A DNA stretch of 64,000 bases from Verrucomicrobiales bacterium (GCA_002715965.1 PBAL01000003.1:4739-68738); one strand, 5' to 3'; shown: positions 6,896 through 16,684, counted from the first letter of the stretch. Numbers and translations are program-made. The notes: generated by a model not told the origin, from the letters alone.

Positions 6896-8326
6896 TCACT
6901 TCTTCTTCGAGACCATCTTCAACACCGGATCGTTGATCTGTTTCATCCGAGTCAGGATTTTGGCATCGAGATCCTTGACCGCCTTGCGAACCTCCGGACG
7001 CTTGGAATTGAGGACGTTCTTTGATTCAGCCGGATCCTTCATCAGGTCGAACAATTCGCTGCGGTTTGGATTCATGAAGTCGCGAACCAGTTTCCAGCGT
7101 TTGGTCCGCCACATGCGCATGTGGGTGACGGATTGGTGGTGGGTGGAATACTCGCCGTACGCATCGTCGGACCATTTGATCTTCTTGCCCTGCATCAAGG
7201 GAAGCGCGTTGCGACCGCGAATCAGCGTGCCCTTGGGAACTTCGACACCGGCCATGGCGAGGATGGTCGGGAACCAATCGAGATTGGAGAAGGGTTTGTC
7301 CACGACAGTGCCGGGCTTGATCTTGCCGGGCCAGCGAACGCCGGTGGGAACGAAGATGGAATTGTCATACATGTTCGGTCGTTGGCCGCGCGGAATGTTG
7401 GGTGTGGCAGGAGGCGGGTTGTTGACGATCCAATGCCCGTTGCCTTTGTGCCAGATACCGTTGTGTCCCATGGTGTATCCGTGATCGCTGCTGAAAATCA
7501 CCGCGGTGTTGTCAGCAAGCTTCAGTTCGTCGAGCAGATCCAGCACTTGGCCAAGGTTGCGATCCACTCCCTTGACGCTGCCGAGGTATTCGCGGGTGAT
7601 TCGTTTGACCCAGGCGGTGTTCAGGTCGGGATAGTCAGGGTTTGGAATCGTGGGATCGAGCTTGTCAAACGGCCTCCGATCACTCTCCGGTTGCGGCATC
7701 CAGGCCGCGTGTGGGGCGCGATAGTGCAGCGCGAGCATGAAGGGACCCTGCTGGTGCTTGCGGATGAACTTCAGCGCATACTCGGTGAGAACATCGTAGG
7801 TGTAACCGGGATATTTCTTCACCTCATCTCCGACCTCTTCGAGCGATGGATTCGTGACCCTGTTTCCGCCGGTGCGGAATCCCATGAAATAATCAAAGCC
7901 AAACTGAGTGGGGTAGTGTTTCTCCAGAACACCAAGGTGCCATTTGCCAACCAGTCCGGTCTTGTAGCCGGCCTCCTTCAACAGCTTCGGCCAGGTGGGA
8001 AGTGACTTGTCCAGGCCAAGGTAATCTTCCTGTCCCGGCCGAATCCAATCGGTGATGCCCAGCTCCGTTCCGTAACGGCTCGTCATCAGCGCGGCGCGCG
8101 ACGGACTGCAGACCGGCGTGACGGTGTAGGCCTTTTTCAACCACGCACCCGCTTTGAAGAGGCGATCCATGTTGGGCGTTTGTGCATGCGGATGGCCGCT
8201 CAAACCCAGCGCCCATGGCGCCTGGTCATCGGTGAATACGAAGAGGATGTTGGGACGCGATTTGGCGCCTTCAATCGAACCGGCCAAGCCGATCACAAAC
8301 AGGGCGAGGAGGAACATCTTGCGCAT
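6896..8326 (-). CDS. Secreted sulfatase (formylglycine type)
   Basis: A 476-residue family S1 sulfatase that hydrolyses sulfate esters, probably on polysaccharides or glycosaminoglycans. A signal peptide covers about 1-20; RPNILFVFTDDQ gives the first metal ligands; C73SPSR77 is the formylglycine site; GLVGKWHLG follows, and SSDHGYTMGHNG supplies the second metal pair. Activity needs a formylglycine-generating enzyme, none of which is in this window. The substrate cannot be told from sequence alone. Confidence 0.9.
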   Translation of the reverse strand: MRKMFLLALFVIGLAGSIEGAKSRPNILFVFTDDQAPWALGLSGHPHAQTPNMDRLFKAGAWLKKAYTVTPVCSPSRAALMTSRYGTELGITDWIRPGQEDYLGLDKSLPTWPKLLKEAGYKTGLVGKWHLGVLEKHYPTQFGFDYFMGFRTGGNRVTNPSLEEVGDEVKKYPGYTYDVLTEYALKFIRKHQQGPFMLALHYRAPHAAWMPQPESDRRPFDKLDPTIPNPDYPDLNTAWVKRITREYLGSVKGVDRNLGQVLDLLDELKLADNTAVIFSSDHGYTMGHNGIWHKGNGHWIVNNPPPATPNIPRGQRPNMYDNSIFVPTGVRWPGKIKPGTVVDKPFSNLDWFPTILAMAGVEVPKGTLIRGRNALPLMQGKKIKWSDDAYGEYSTHHQSVTHMRMWRTKRWKLVRDFMNPNRSELFDLMKDPAESKNVLNSKRPEVRKAVKDLDAKILTRMKQINDPVLKMVSKKK

Positions 8327-8375
8327 CGGGGCATTTCCGCAAATGTGGCTTTTTGAGCAAGCCTAATTGAACGTC

Positions 8376-8861
8376 ATGACCGATCCCACCCGCTTTACCA
8401 TCTGGATTGCGTTGGCGTGTTGGTTGGCGTTCATGCACCTGACGTATCGCGGACGTGAGGCTTCACCGAATCTGATGCGCATCTGGTGGTCGGTGGGGTG
8501 CCTCGCGTATGTGGCTCATGTGATTGCCGCTTTTCAGTTCCACCATGCCTGGAGTCATTCCGCAGCGTTTGAAGCGACGGCGATTCAGACGGAAGAGGTC
8601 GTCGGTCGGCGTGTTGGTTTGGGCATCTATGTGAACTATGCGTTCACGTTGATCTGGATCGGCGATGTGGTCTGGTGGTGGGTGAACCCGAATCATCATC
8701 AAGCGCGGGCAACTTGGGTCGGGCCAACGTGGCATGGCTTCTTCTGCTTCATCGTGTTCAACGCCACGGTCGTTTTCGAAGACGGTCCGGTGCGTTGGCT
8801 CGGTGCCGCGGGCTGTTTCTGGATTGTGTTGTTGTGGATTCGATGCGGGCGATCACGATGA
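8376..8861 (+). CDS. Polytopic membrane protein of unknown function
   Basis: About 161 residues with four hydrophobic segments and many His and Trp residues (FQFHHAWSH, NPNHHQAR). The ATG at 8376 (MTDPTRF) is chosen over a TTG three codons upstream. No family motif is recognised. It lies just 5' of pssA on the same strand. Confidence 0.55.
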   Translation: MTDPTRFTIWIALACWLAFMHLTYRGREASPNLMRIWWSVGCLAYVAHVIAAFQFHHAWSHSAAFEATAIQTEEVVGRRVGLGIYVNYAFTLIWIGDVVWWWVNPNHHQARATWVGPTWHGFFCFIVFNATVVFEDGPVRWLGAAGCFWIVLLWIRCGRSR

Positions 8862-8938
8862 TTATCCGCTTCCCTTGATCTCCCCCTTGCCGGATAGTCC
8901 GCCTTGGGTTGAGTGAGGTCCACAGCGCCTCTCTTTCA

Positions 8939-9784
8939 ATGGAAAACGGCACGGAAAATTCAAGCGACGATCCGGACAAACTCCGGATTTATCTGCTCCC
9001 GAATCTTTTCACGGGAGGCAATCTCTTCTGTGGTTTTTTGGCGATCACCAAGATCGTCGAGGCGGACCTGGAACCCCCTTATCCGGCGATTCAACAGGCC
9101 CTGTTGTTGATTCTGCTGGGCTGCATACTGGACCTGTTGGATGGCCGTGTGGCGCGTCTGGGCGGATTTGAAAGTCCGTTTGGGCGCGAGTTCGATTCCC
9201 TGGCTGACATCATCACCTTTGGCGTGGCTCCGGCCTTCCTCGTGCATCGGGTGGTATTGAAGGACGTGTTTGCCAACGTGCCCCAGCTCGGCTGGTTCAT
9301 CGCCTCGGTTTACCTGATCTGCGGTGCGTTTCGCCTTGCCAGATTCAATTGCCTGGCGGACATGCCAAACCAGAAGGACGACAACTCGGCCTTCCTTGGG
9401 TTCCCTATTCCGGCTGCTGCGGGAATGGTGGCTTCGCTGACGCTGTTTCTCATGTGGTGGGAGGACAAGGACTTCGCCCAGGGCAACTGGCGTTATCTCC
9501 TGCCGGTCATACTTCTCTTCCTGTCCTTCATGATGGTGAGCGAGGTCAAGTATCCGTCTTTCAAGAAGATCACCTGGAAGACGCGACATCCCTTCCGCAA
9601 GATGATCCTGATCCTGCTGGTGGTGGGCTTCTTCGCCATCCATTGGGAAACGATGATTCCCGTGACGGCTCCGATCTTCTTCACGATCTACCTGGTGTAT
9701 GGATTTGTGCGGCCGCGCATCAGCGCCAAGGTCCGGCGCGACCTCGAGAATGCCGGGGAAAATGAAGCGTCGGGCGAGGACTAG
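8939..9784 (+). CDS. pssA: CDP-diacylglycerol-serine O-phosphatidyltransferase
   Basis: Makes phosphatidylserine from CDP-diacylglycerol and serine, the first step to phosphatidylethanolamine. The CDP-alcohol phosphotransferase signature DGx2ARx8Gx3Dx3D is complete in DGRVARLGG ... GREFDSLAD. Several membrane helices follow, and the N-terminus has the LPNLFTGGNLFCGF pattern of type II PssA. The ATG at 8939 (MENGTENSS) is preferred; a TTG at 8909 would add ten residues. The LysE-type gene begins 2 bp after its stop, suggesting cotranscription. Confidence 0.88.
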   Translation: MENGTENSSDDPDKLRIYLLPNLFTGGNLFCGFLAITKIVEADLEPPYPAIQQALLLILLGCILDLLDGRVARLGGFESPFGREFDSLADIITFGVAPAFLVHRVVLKDVFANVPQLGWFIASVYLICGAFRLARFNCLADMPNQKDDNSAFLGFPIPAAAGMVASLTLFLMWWEDKDFAQGNWRYLLPVILLFLSFMMVSEVKYPSFKKITWKTRHPFRKMILILLVVGFFAIHWETMIPVTAPIFFTIYLVYGFVRPRISAKVRRDLENAGENEASGED

Positions 9785-9786
9785 CG

Positions 9787-10458
9787 ATGGATCTGGGATT
9801 TCTTCAGGCATACCTCACCGGGTTGATAGCGGGGTTTCTGGTCTCCATCCCCGTGGGGCCGATCAACGCGACCATCATCAACGAAGGCCCAAGCAAGGGC
9901 TTCAAGTGGTGTGTCCTGATCGGGCTTGGGTCCGTTTCCATGGAGGCAATCTACTGCTTTCTCGGAATCGCCGGCTTTTCGGACATATTCACCAGCCGCT
10001 TCGCCAAGGCCGCCTTTCAGCTCACCAGCTTCGTGCTCCTCGTCGTGCTCGGCACGCGTTACCTGATGACGAAGGAGGTGAAGAAGGAAAACAAGGCGGC
10101 CAAGAAGATTGAGGAAAAACTCGATCCTCACACGGCATACATGACGGGGTTCGTCCGTGTCCTCGGAAACCCCGGCGTGCTGTTGATCTGGACTGCGTTG
10201 ACCGCAACCTTCATCGCCCACGAATGGGTGCAGCCAAACTGGACCAGCAAAGGACTTTTCGTGCTTGGTGTCGCCTTCGGCGGCTTCTCGTGGTTCACCC
10301 TTCTCAGCTACCTGATCTCCGTCCTTCACAGACACATGACCGACACCAAATTGATGTGGATGTCGCGAATCTCAGGCGCCGGCTTGCTCGCGGCAGCCAC
10401 CGTGATCGGCTTCAAACTGGTGGTGATGCTCGCCCAAAAACCAGTGGCCGACGGGTGA
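9787..10458 (+). CDS. LysE/RhtB family exporter
   Basis: A 223-residue inner-membrane protein with about six helices and the family's N-terminal signature (GFLVSIPVGPINATII) and a central FVRVLGNPGVLL segment. Members export amino acids or small metabolites; the substrate is unknown here. It follows pssA by 2 bp. Confidence 0.8.
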   Translation: MDLGFLQAYLTGLIAGFLVSIPVGPINATIINEGPSKGFKWCVLIGLGSVSMEAIYCFLGIAGFSDIFTSRFAKAAFQLTSFVLLVVLGTRYLMTKEVKKENKAAKKIEEKLDPHTAYMTGFVRVLGNPGVLLIWTALTATFIAHEWVQPNWTSKGLFVLGVAFGGFSWFTLLSYLISVLHRHMTDTKLMWMSRISGAGLLAAATVIGFKLVVMLAQKPVADG

Positions 10459-10512
10459 TCATTTTGACCAGAGGCGACCTGTCATCATGAGCCAGGGAAG
10501 AATATCCAAGCT

Positions 10513-11910
10513 TCAACGATAAGTTCGCTTGATCTTCCTCGAAAGCGCTGAGCGTTCGGTCGCATCGCCTTCATCACCCTGTTGCTTCATCCAGCCTTTG
10601 AGCGAATTGAGCATGTCGTCGATGCGCGCGCGATGTCTGGGAATCGTGGCGAGGTTGTTCATTTCATGCGGGTCGGAGTGCAGGTCGTAGAATTCTATCT
10701 CGGGGCGTTTCACGTAACGCTGAACCTGTTCCATGGCGAAGTGATCGCCGGCGTAGGCCTTTTGCTTCCAGGATTGGTAGGCGGGGAACCGCCGGGTCAC
10801 GCCGTTCTGGAATTCTCCCTCCCAGTTCAGGTTCCAGATCAACCGGTAGCGTGAGTCGCGAATGGTACGTATGCCATAGGCGTCTGGCCCACCACCGATT
10901 CCCTTGGAGGTTTGGATACCGAAGGTGAATTCGCGGTGGGCGGTTTGCTTTCCACGGAGGATATCCATCAGGCTGAGTCCATCGAAGCCGTAGTTCTTCG
11001 AATCACCGTCGGCCGCGTCGATCAGGGTGGGGAGGATGTCAATGTATTGAATCAATGCTTGAGAAACCGAACCGGCTTTCACGACGCCCGGCCAGCGCAT
11101 GATCGCTGCTGATCGAAGTCCGGAATCGTAGCACGTCCATTTGCAGTGCGGGAAATTGGAGCCCTGTTCGCTGAGGTAGATCACAATCGAGTTGTCTGCC
11201 TGGCCTGATTCCTTCAGGTGTTTCAGAGCGGTGCCGAGTTGCGCGTCCATGTAGGTGATCTCGGCGTAATAGTGGGTCATGGCCTCCCGGGTGACGGGCG
11301 TGTCCACGAGGTATTTGGGCAGCTCCAATTTCGCAGCATCGTAAACGCTCGCATCTCCGCGGTTCCATGGCGTGTGGGGTTGGTTTGAGGTGAGGACGAG
11401 GCACCAAGGCTTGTCCTTGTTCGTGTGCATGAACTTCTGCGCGAGGGAGAGATTGAGATCCACACCGTCGCCGTTGTCGTGATGGCGACCGCCGAGAACG
11501 TCGAAGGGAAAGCTGCTTTCCGGCATCTCGTGCCTCTTGCCAAGCAATGCAACCTGATAACCGAGATCCTTCAGGTAGTGCGGCAGGCTTCGGATGTGAG
11601 GATAAACCTCGCTGTGATTTGGATGGGCGCCATTGCGCACCGGGTGAATTCCGGTGTAGAGGCTCATCCGCGTAGGCGCGCACATAGGGGCAGAGTTGAA
11701 GCAGTATTCGAAACGCATTCCCTGTTGGGCCAAGGCGTCGATGTTTGGCGTCCTGACTTCCTTGTTTCCGTAGCATCCCAAGTCATGCCAGGTCAGGTCG
11801 TCAGACATGAACAGCAGCACATTGGGCTGCTTGGCTGCTGATTCGAACGGGCAAACGAAGTTGGCGAATGTTGCCAACAGCGCAACGAGCGTTGATGTGC
11901 GATGCTTCAT
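10513..11910 (-). CDS. Secreted sulfatase (formylglycine type)
   Basis: A 465-residue S1 sulfatase with signal peptide, LLFMSDDLTWHDLGCYGN at the first metal site, and the formylglycine motif C77APTR81 (Thr in place of Ser, an accepted CxPxR variant). The second metal region is atypical: YLSEQGSNFPHCK stands where most S1 sulfatases have SDHG, as in some heparan N-sulfatase-like members. Its ATG overlaps the ThuA gene stop by four bases (ATGA), so the two are translationally coupled. Confidence 0.88.
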   Translation of the reverse strand: MKHRTSTLVALLATFANFVCPFESAAKQPNVLLFMSDDLTWHDLGCYGNKEVRTPNIDALAQQGMRFEYCFNSAPMCAPTRMSLYTGIHPVRNGAHPNHSEVYPHIRSLPHYLKDLGYQVALLGKRHEMPESSFPFDVLGGRHHDNGDGVDLNLSLAQKFMHTNKDKPWCLVLTSNQPHTPWNRGDASVYDAAKLELPKYLVDTPVTREAMTHYYAEITYMDAQLGTALKHLKESGQADNSIVIYLSEQGSNFPHCKWTCYDSGLRSAAIMRWPGVVKAGSVSQALIQYIDILPTLIDAADGDSKNYGFDGLSLMDILRGKQTAHREFTFGIQTSKGIGGGPDAYGIRTIRDSRYRLIWNLNWEGEFQNGVTRRFPAYQSWKQKAYAGDHFAMEQVQRYVKRPEIEFYDLHSDPHEMNNLATIPRHRARIDDMLNSLKGWMKQQGDEGDATERSALSRKIKRTYR

Positions 11911-13325
11911 TTGGCGCCCAGGATATCCAGCTCGTGAATGGACCAGTAGAATCGGAATTCTCCCTGCTGACTGATACGAATGTGGCGCGCCTCGCGCGGC
12001 TTGAACTTGATGGCGTCGAAGGTCTTGCCCTGCCCGATGGCCACCGGTTTACCCCAGCTCTCGCCATCGTCCGAACAGTGGATTTCGTAGACACGGGCGT
12101 AGTCGCCACGAGACCTGCGCGTGTCGAGCACGATACCGGATATGTTCGTCGGCTTGGGGAGTTCGATTTGGAGCCACATGCCCGGCTTCATCGATTGGCC
12201 GGTGGTGAAGCGGGTCTTGATGTTTCCGTCGGTGGCGAGATTGGCGGTGTCTGACTTGTGGCTGGCGGTGAGCTTCCACTTCTTGCGGTTCTTAAGTGCG
12301 TTCGGATAGAGCTTCAACACCACGGCGCGTGAGGCAGGGTTTGCAGCGTCCATCGGCTTGGATTTCGGAGCGCCGACGACGGGTGGCGCCTTGGCGAGTT
12401 TTTTGGTTGGGACAGCGTCCGCCTTGAGATCGCCGAGCGTGTATTGGATCCCATCGAGCATGTGCTGAAGAATTGTGCGGTTTTGAAAGGTTGTCTGATT
12501 GTGGCCGAGGTTGGTGTAGAAGAGCCGGCCTTTGCCAAGTGTGCGACACCATGAGACGGGAACATCGACTTCTTTCGGTCTGGCTTCCTTCTTGTTCTTG
12601 AGCGGCGCCTGGTTTTCGGGGAGGGCCATGTCGAGACTCACGAGCACTCGCAGATTGTCACGTCCTTGAAAACTTTGCGGGCGATACCAGTAGATCTCGT
12701 CGCGATGCCAGAAGCCCTTGCCCTTGAACGCGGCATTGAGCGGATGATCGGGCCCTTCGACCTTGAAGGCCCAGGTGCCACCTCCGCCCCAGGGATGGCC
12801 GTTGAAGATGCCACCAATCATGGCCGCACCGGCTTCCCAGTTCTTGAAGTTGTCGGAAGCCGCGTGAAAGCCCGCCACGCCTTTGCCGCCCTTGATGAAG
12901 TCAAGGATGGCCTTGCGTTGCTCCTCGCTGGGATTCAAGCCGGTGGTGTTGTTGAAGACGATGGCGTCATACTTCGCGAGGTTGTCTGCCGTGAACACCG
13001 CGTAATCGTCGGCAAGGTCCAGTTCGAACGCGCCGGTCTGGCTCGCGATCGACTTCATCGCGTGATTGCCGAAGGGAATCGAACGATGAATGAATCCACC
13101 ACAGCGATAGAAGCAAAGGATACGTCGCTTTCTCAGCGGCTTGACCGTGGCCTTGGGCAGATTCATCTCGATCAACCTGCGATCCAGTTCGTTCGGGGAG
13201 TCCTTGAAGACGCCTTTCGCTTTCTCCAGCCATTTGGCGAACGGGCCGTCCTTTGGATCGGCGGCTGAAGTGGTGAGAGCCAGGGCGCAAGCTGCGGCCA
13301 CGATGGTTTTTGAAACAAATTTCAT
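11907..13325 (-). CDS. Secreted ThuA-domain protein with C-terminal discoidin (F5/8 C)-like domain
   Basis: A 472-residue exported protein. After the signal peptide (1-21) a ThuA/glutamine-amidotransferase-like domain spans about 65-300 (LCFYRCGGFIHRSIP, GGKGVAGFHAASD, GRLFYTNLGHN). A linker rich in Lys, Ala and Pro follows, then a discoidin-like carbohydrate-binding module from about 345 (LATDGNIKTRFTTGQ ... ARHIRISQQGE). ThuA proteins act in sugar metabolism. Fusion to a binding module and coupling to a sulfatase suggest work on a sulfated glycan. Confidence 0.82.
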   Translation of the reverse strand: MKFVSKTIVAAACALALTTSAADPKDGPFAKWLEKAKGVFKDSPNELDRRLIEMNLPKATVKPLRKRRILCFYRCGGFIHRSIPFGNHAMKSIASQTGAFELDLADDYAVFTADNLAKYDAIVFNNTTGLNPSEEQRKAILDFIKGGKGVAGFHAASDNFKNWEAGAAMIGGIFNGHPWGGGGTWAFKVEGPDHPLNAAFKGKGFWHRDEIYWYRPQSFQGRDNLRVLVSLDMALPENQAPLKNKKEARPKEVDVPVSWCRTLGKGRLFYTNLGHNQTTFQNRTILQHMLDGIQYTLGDLKADAVPTKKLAKAPPVVGAPKSKPMDAANPASRAVVLKLYPNALKNRKKWKLTASHKSDTANLATDGNIKTRFTTGQSMKPGMWLQIELPKPTNISGIVLDTRRSRGDYARVYEIHCSDDGESWGKPVAIGQGKTFDAIKFKPREARHIRISQQGEFRFYWSIHELDILGAK

Positions 13326-13345
13326 GCGTTCTTGAGTTGTGAAAA

Positions 13346-14281
13346 TTATTTTGAGGTAAGGAACTCATCGACCGCGTCAGGGCCTGAAAGATAGCCGAGC
13401 GATTGGAGGAACTTGTCCGTGCGCTTCATTGTTGCGGCAAACATTGCGTTTTCATTTCGGCCGAAGTTGAAGAATCCATGCGGCTGATCTTCGTAGCCGG
13501 CCAGCTCGCTGCGATTGCCCAGGCTGAGCATCTTCTCATGAAAGAGTTCGGCCGTGCGGTATAGAACAACCGTATCGCCCTTGCCGTGATGAGTGAGTGT
13601 TGGGGGAGCACCTTTCGTCACGTTGTGAAATGGAGAGAGCTTGACGGGATCAACGCCCATTCGTTTGGGAAAATCACGCATCTTGTCTTCGTCGAATGGC
13701 AGGTTCTCGCCCTTGACCTTCGCGAGGACCATTGCGGGATTGAAGAGAACCATCGCGTTCGGCAGCGAACTCGGTTTCTTCTCGTCCTCAAATCCCTTGA
13801 TCGAACCGGTGCAACCCGCAACGTGTCCGCCGGCCGATCCACCCCCAGCGGCTATACGCTTTGGATCGACGCCGAGTCGTTTCGCATTTGCCCGCACCCA
13901 GCGGATGGCTGATTTGCCATCGCGCACACAGGTGACCGCTTTCGTTCCGTGCTTGCTGAGGACGCGATATTCGGCCGTCATCGCCACCATGCCGCGAGTG
14001 GCCAGATAGCGGCATTGTTGTTCGAACTGCCTCGGCGTACCACCTCTCCATCCGCCACCGAAGAAGAAGACGATTGCGGGCCGTTTCTCCCCCTTCTGTG
14101 GCGCTCCCGGTTCAAAGATATGCATCTCCAAATTGACGTCGCCGATGGTCTTGTAGATCTCAACGCGGGCGCCCTCCATGCGAAGCGGGCCGCTGGCTTT
14201 CTTCTTTCTTGCCGCAGATGCATTCACGGTGAACACACACGCGAGCACGATCGCAACCAGGCGGACGGATTTCATGCGCAT
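13346..14281 (-). CDS. Secreted alpha/beta hydrolase (esterase/lipase-like)
   Basis: About 311 residues starting MRMKSVRLVAIVLACVFTV, a signal peptide; a much longer open frame to 14506 has no signal and would overlap the divergent sulfatase. It has the FFFGGGWRGG oxyanion-hole region (HGGG-like), a nucleophile elbow GGGSAGG, and QPHGFFNF with the probable catalytic His. The family includes carbohydrate acetyl- and feruloyl-esterases (BD-FAE type). It lies 20 bp upstream of the ThuA-sulfatase pair, likely one operon for glycan deacylation and desulfation. Confidence 0.82.
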   Translation of the reverse strand: MRMKSVRLVAIVLACVFTVNASAARKKKASGPLRMEGARVEIYKTIGDVNLEMHIFEPGAPQKGEKRPAIVFFFGGGWRGGTPRQFEQQCRYLATRGMVAMTAEYRVLSKHGTKAVTCVRDGKSAIRWVRANAKRLGVDPKRIAAGGGSAGGHVAGCTGSIKGFEDEKKPSSLPNAMVLFNPAMVLAKVKGENLPFDEDKMRDFPKRMGVDPVKLSPFHNVTKGAPPTLTHHGKGDTVVLYRTAELFHEKMLSLGNRSELAGYEDQPHGFFNFGRNENAMFAATMKRTDKFLQSLGYLSGPDAVDEFLTSK

Positions 14282-14408
14282 GGTTGTGCTGGCAGGCCCC
14301 TGAATCGTCAAGCGGAGACAGAGTCGATGAGACATGCGAATGCGTGCACCGCCGATCCCGTCTTGAACCTGGAAGCGCAAACCTTTATCACCCGCGAACG
14401 ATTCCGAT

Positions 14409-16244
14409 ATGAAGAAACTCCTCTCCGCTCTAATCGCTTTCACCGCGTTTATAAACGTTACTGCCAAGGATCGCCCCAACATCCTTTGGCTGACCAGTGA
14501 GGACAACAGCTATCACTGGATTGGTTGCTACGGGAACAAGGATGCCAAGACGCCGAACATCGATCGAATTGCGGCTGAGGGAATCCGTTATCGCTTCGGC
14601 TACGCGAACGCGCCGGTGTGCGCGGTGGCGCGCTTCACGATGATTACCGGACGCTATGCCTGCAGCATGGGTACGCAAAACATGCGCAGCCGATATCCGA
14701 TCCCGGAGAAGTTCCGCACCTACCCGTACTACCTGCGCGAGGCGGGTTACTACTGCGTGAACCGGTCCAAGACCGACTACAACTTCAAGACGGACGACAA
14801 GAGCCACTGGGACGAGTCCAGCCCCCGGGCGCATTGGAAGAACCGGAAACCGGGTCAGCCGTTCTTTGCCGTCTTCAACACCACCATCAGCCACGAGAGC
14901 AGTCTGTTTCAGAAGAAGATCGACGCGAATCGCAAGAAGGGATTGATCCCCGAGAAACCCAGCCGCGATCCGTCGACCGCGAAGCTCCCTCCCTTCATGC
15001 CGGACACGCCGGAACTCCGTGAAGATTGGGCAATCTACATGGACGTCATCACCGCGATGGACAAGCAGATCGGGTCCTGGATGAAGGAACTCGAAGACGC
15101 CGGCGAGCTGGAGAACACCATCATCATTCACTACTCGGATCACGGGGGCGTTCTACCGCGCGCCAAGCGTTACGTTTACGACACCGGCACGCACGTTCCG
15201 ATGATCGTGCGCGTCCCCAAAAAGTGGTCGCATCTCGCACCGGCCAAGTCGGGTTCCGTAAGTGACCGTCCGGTGAGCTTCATTGATCTGCCGCCGACCG
15301 CGCTCAGCCTTGCGGGTATCAAGCCGCCCGAACACATGCAGGGACGCCCCTTCCTCGGCGATCACCAGAAGAAAGCCGAGCCCTTCGTATTCCTCTTTGG
15401 CCAACGCTTTGATTCTCGAATGACGCGCAACGTCCGCGCGTTGACGGACGGCAAGTTCCGCTACATCCGCAACTTCCATCCGCACCGCCACAACGGAATC
15501 CTTGCGGGCTACCCGCACGGCCAGGCGGGTTGGCGATCCTTCTACGCCTTGCAAACCGCGGGCAAGACTTCAGCCGAACAATCCTCGTTCTGGAACATTC
15601 CACAGCCGGTGGAGGAGCTTTACGACCTGGCGAACGATCCGTGGGAGGTGAACAACCTCGCCAATGATCCGGCCCAGAAAGAGCGCCTGTTGAAGATGCG
15701 AACCTACCTGATGCTCAAGATGGGCGAGATCCGTGACTGCGGCATCGTTCCGGAGTCCATGTATAACAAGTTGTCCAGGGACGGCACCATCTACGACTAC
15801 GTGCACGACAAGAGTTTCCCCCACGCTCAGCTCCTGGCCCTGGCCGCTGGTGCCGGCGACGTGAAGCTCGATCTCTTGAAGCGGCTTCGTCGCGCAATGA
15901 AGGCGGAGCACCCGGTGGCGAGGTATTGGGGCGTGCTGGGCTGCACCATCCGTGGCAAGTCGGCAAAGGCCGCGATGAAGGACATCCGCAAGCTGCAGAA
16001 TGATCCCGTGCCCGCTGTCCAAATCGCGGCCAACGAGGCGCTTGTTGTGCTCGGCAATCGCAAGGCCGGTGTCCGCGGACTCATCAAGCTCCTCAAGGAA
16101 ACTGACGACGACATGGTCGCCTTGGAAGCCATGAACATCGCGGTTGCGCTCGACATCCTGTCCGACATTCCCAAAGACGTATGGGTGCGTGCTGCGGGGA
16201 TTGGCAATTATCCCAAGCGCATGCTGGAAGACTACCCGGGTTGA
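14409..16244 (+). CDS. Secreted sulfatase-family protein with variant active-site motif and C-terminal HEAT repeats
   Basis: A 611-residue exported protein. The sulfatase fold is clear: PNILWLTSEDNSYHWIGCYG at the N-terminus and HYSDHGGVLPRAK at the second metal site. The formylglycine position reads C71AVAR75 instead of CxPxR: the cysteine and arginine remain but the proline is Val. Residues about 475-600 are HEAT-like helical repeats (VQIAANEALVVLGN, GLIKLLKETDDD). It is divergent from the esterase-ThuA-sulfatase operon, 128 bp apart. Whether the Cys is converted to formylglycine is uncertain. Confidence 0.88.
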   Translation: MKKLLSALIAFTAFINVTAKDRPNILWLTSEDNSYHWIGCYGNKDAKTPNIDRIAAEGIRYRFGYANAPVCAVARFTMITGRYACSMGTQNMRSRYPIPEKFRTYPYYLREAGYYCVNRSKTDYNFKTDDKSHWDESSPRAHWKNRKPGQPFFAVFNTTISHESSLFQKKIDANRKKGLIPEKPSRDPSTAKLPPFMPDTPELREDWAIYMDVITAMDKQIGSWMKELEDAGELENTIIIHYSDHGGVLPRAKRYVYDTGTHVPMIVRVPKKWSHLAPAKSGSVSDRPVSFIDLPPTALSLAGIKPPEHMQGRPFLGDHQKKAEPFVFLFGQRFDSRMTRNVRALTDGKFRYIRNFHPHRHNGILAGYPHGQAGWRSFYALQTAGKTSAEQSSFWNIPQPVEELYDLANDPWEVNNLANDPAQKERLLKMRTYLMLKMGEIRDCGIVPESMYNKLSRDGTIYDYVHDKSFPHAQLLALAAGAGDVKLDLLKRLRRAMKAEHPVARYWGVLGCTIRGKSAKAAMKDIRKLQNDPVPAVQIAANEALVVLGNRKAGVRGLIKLLKETDDDMVALEAMNIAVALDILSDIPKDVWVRAAGIGNYPKRMLEDYPG

Positions 16245-16257
16245 ACCGCTCCAAGTT

Positions 16258-16684
16258 ATGATCGCAACCACTTCCGGAACAAACCGTCCTGACAGCAACA
16301 CCCGCAAGGTGGCTGGCGAGGTTGCCCGCATCTACGAATCACTCGGCGTCGTACATCTCGCGCAGATGCCGGCGGAGATCTTCTCTCCGAGCTCCTACGA
16401 AGAAAAGCCGGCCGCGTTTGCCGGATTCTCCAGGGAGCTTCGAAAATCGGTCTGTCTGTTTCGTAGGCATTGCTGCGGGCATGCGGGGCGCGCTGCGCCC
16501 GGTGGAGCAACTCCAGCAGATCTTCGGCTATCGCAATGCGCATATCTTTCCCGAGCGCGTTTTCATGTCAGGCGTGTTCAAGCTCATCGGCGACGACGGT
16601 CGTTTGAACGACGAAAAGATGTCCGAACGTCTGCGGAAACAGGCGGAAGGATTCGTGGATTTCGTCGGAAATCTGAAAAGGTGA
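16258..16684 (+). pseudogene. NADPH-dependent FMN reductase remnant
   Basis: One frame starts MIATTSGTNRPDSNTRKVAG (the flavin-phosphate loop of NADPH-dependent FMN reductases) and runs to KPAAFAGFS. The frame shifts by one and continues from RSVCFVGIAAGMRGALRPVE to a stop at 16684. Compared with the family, about 40 central residues are missing, including the TPEYNGSxPG flavin-binding loop. A deletion plus frameshift near 16435-16450 makes it inactive. Confidence 0.75.
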
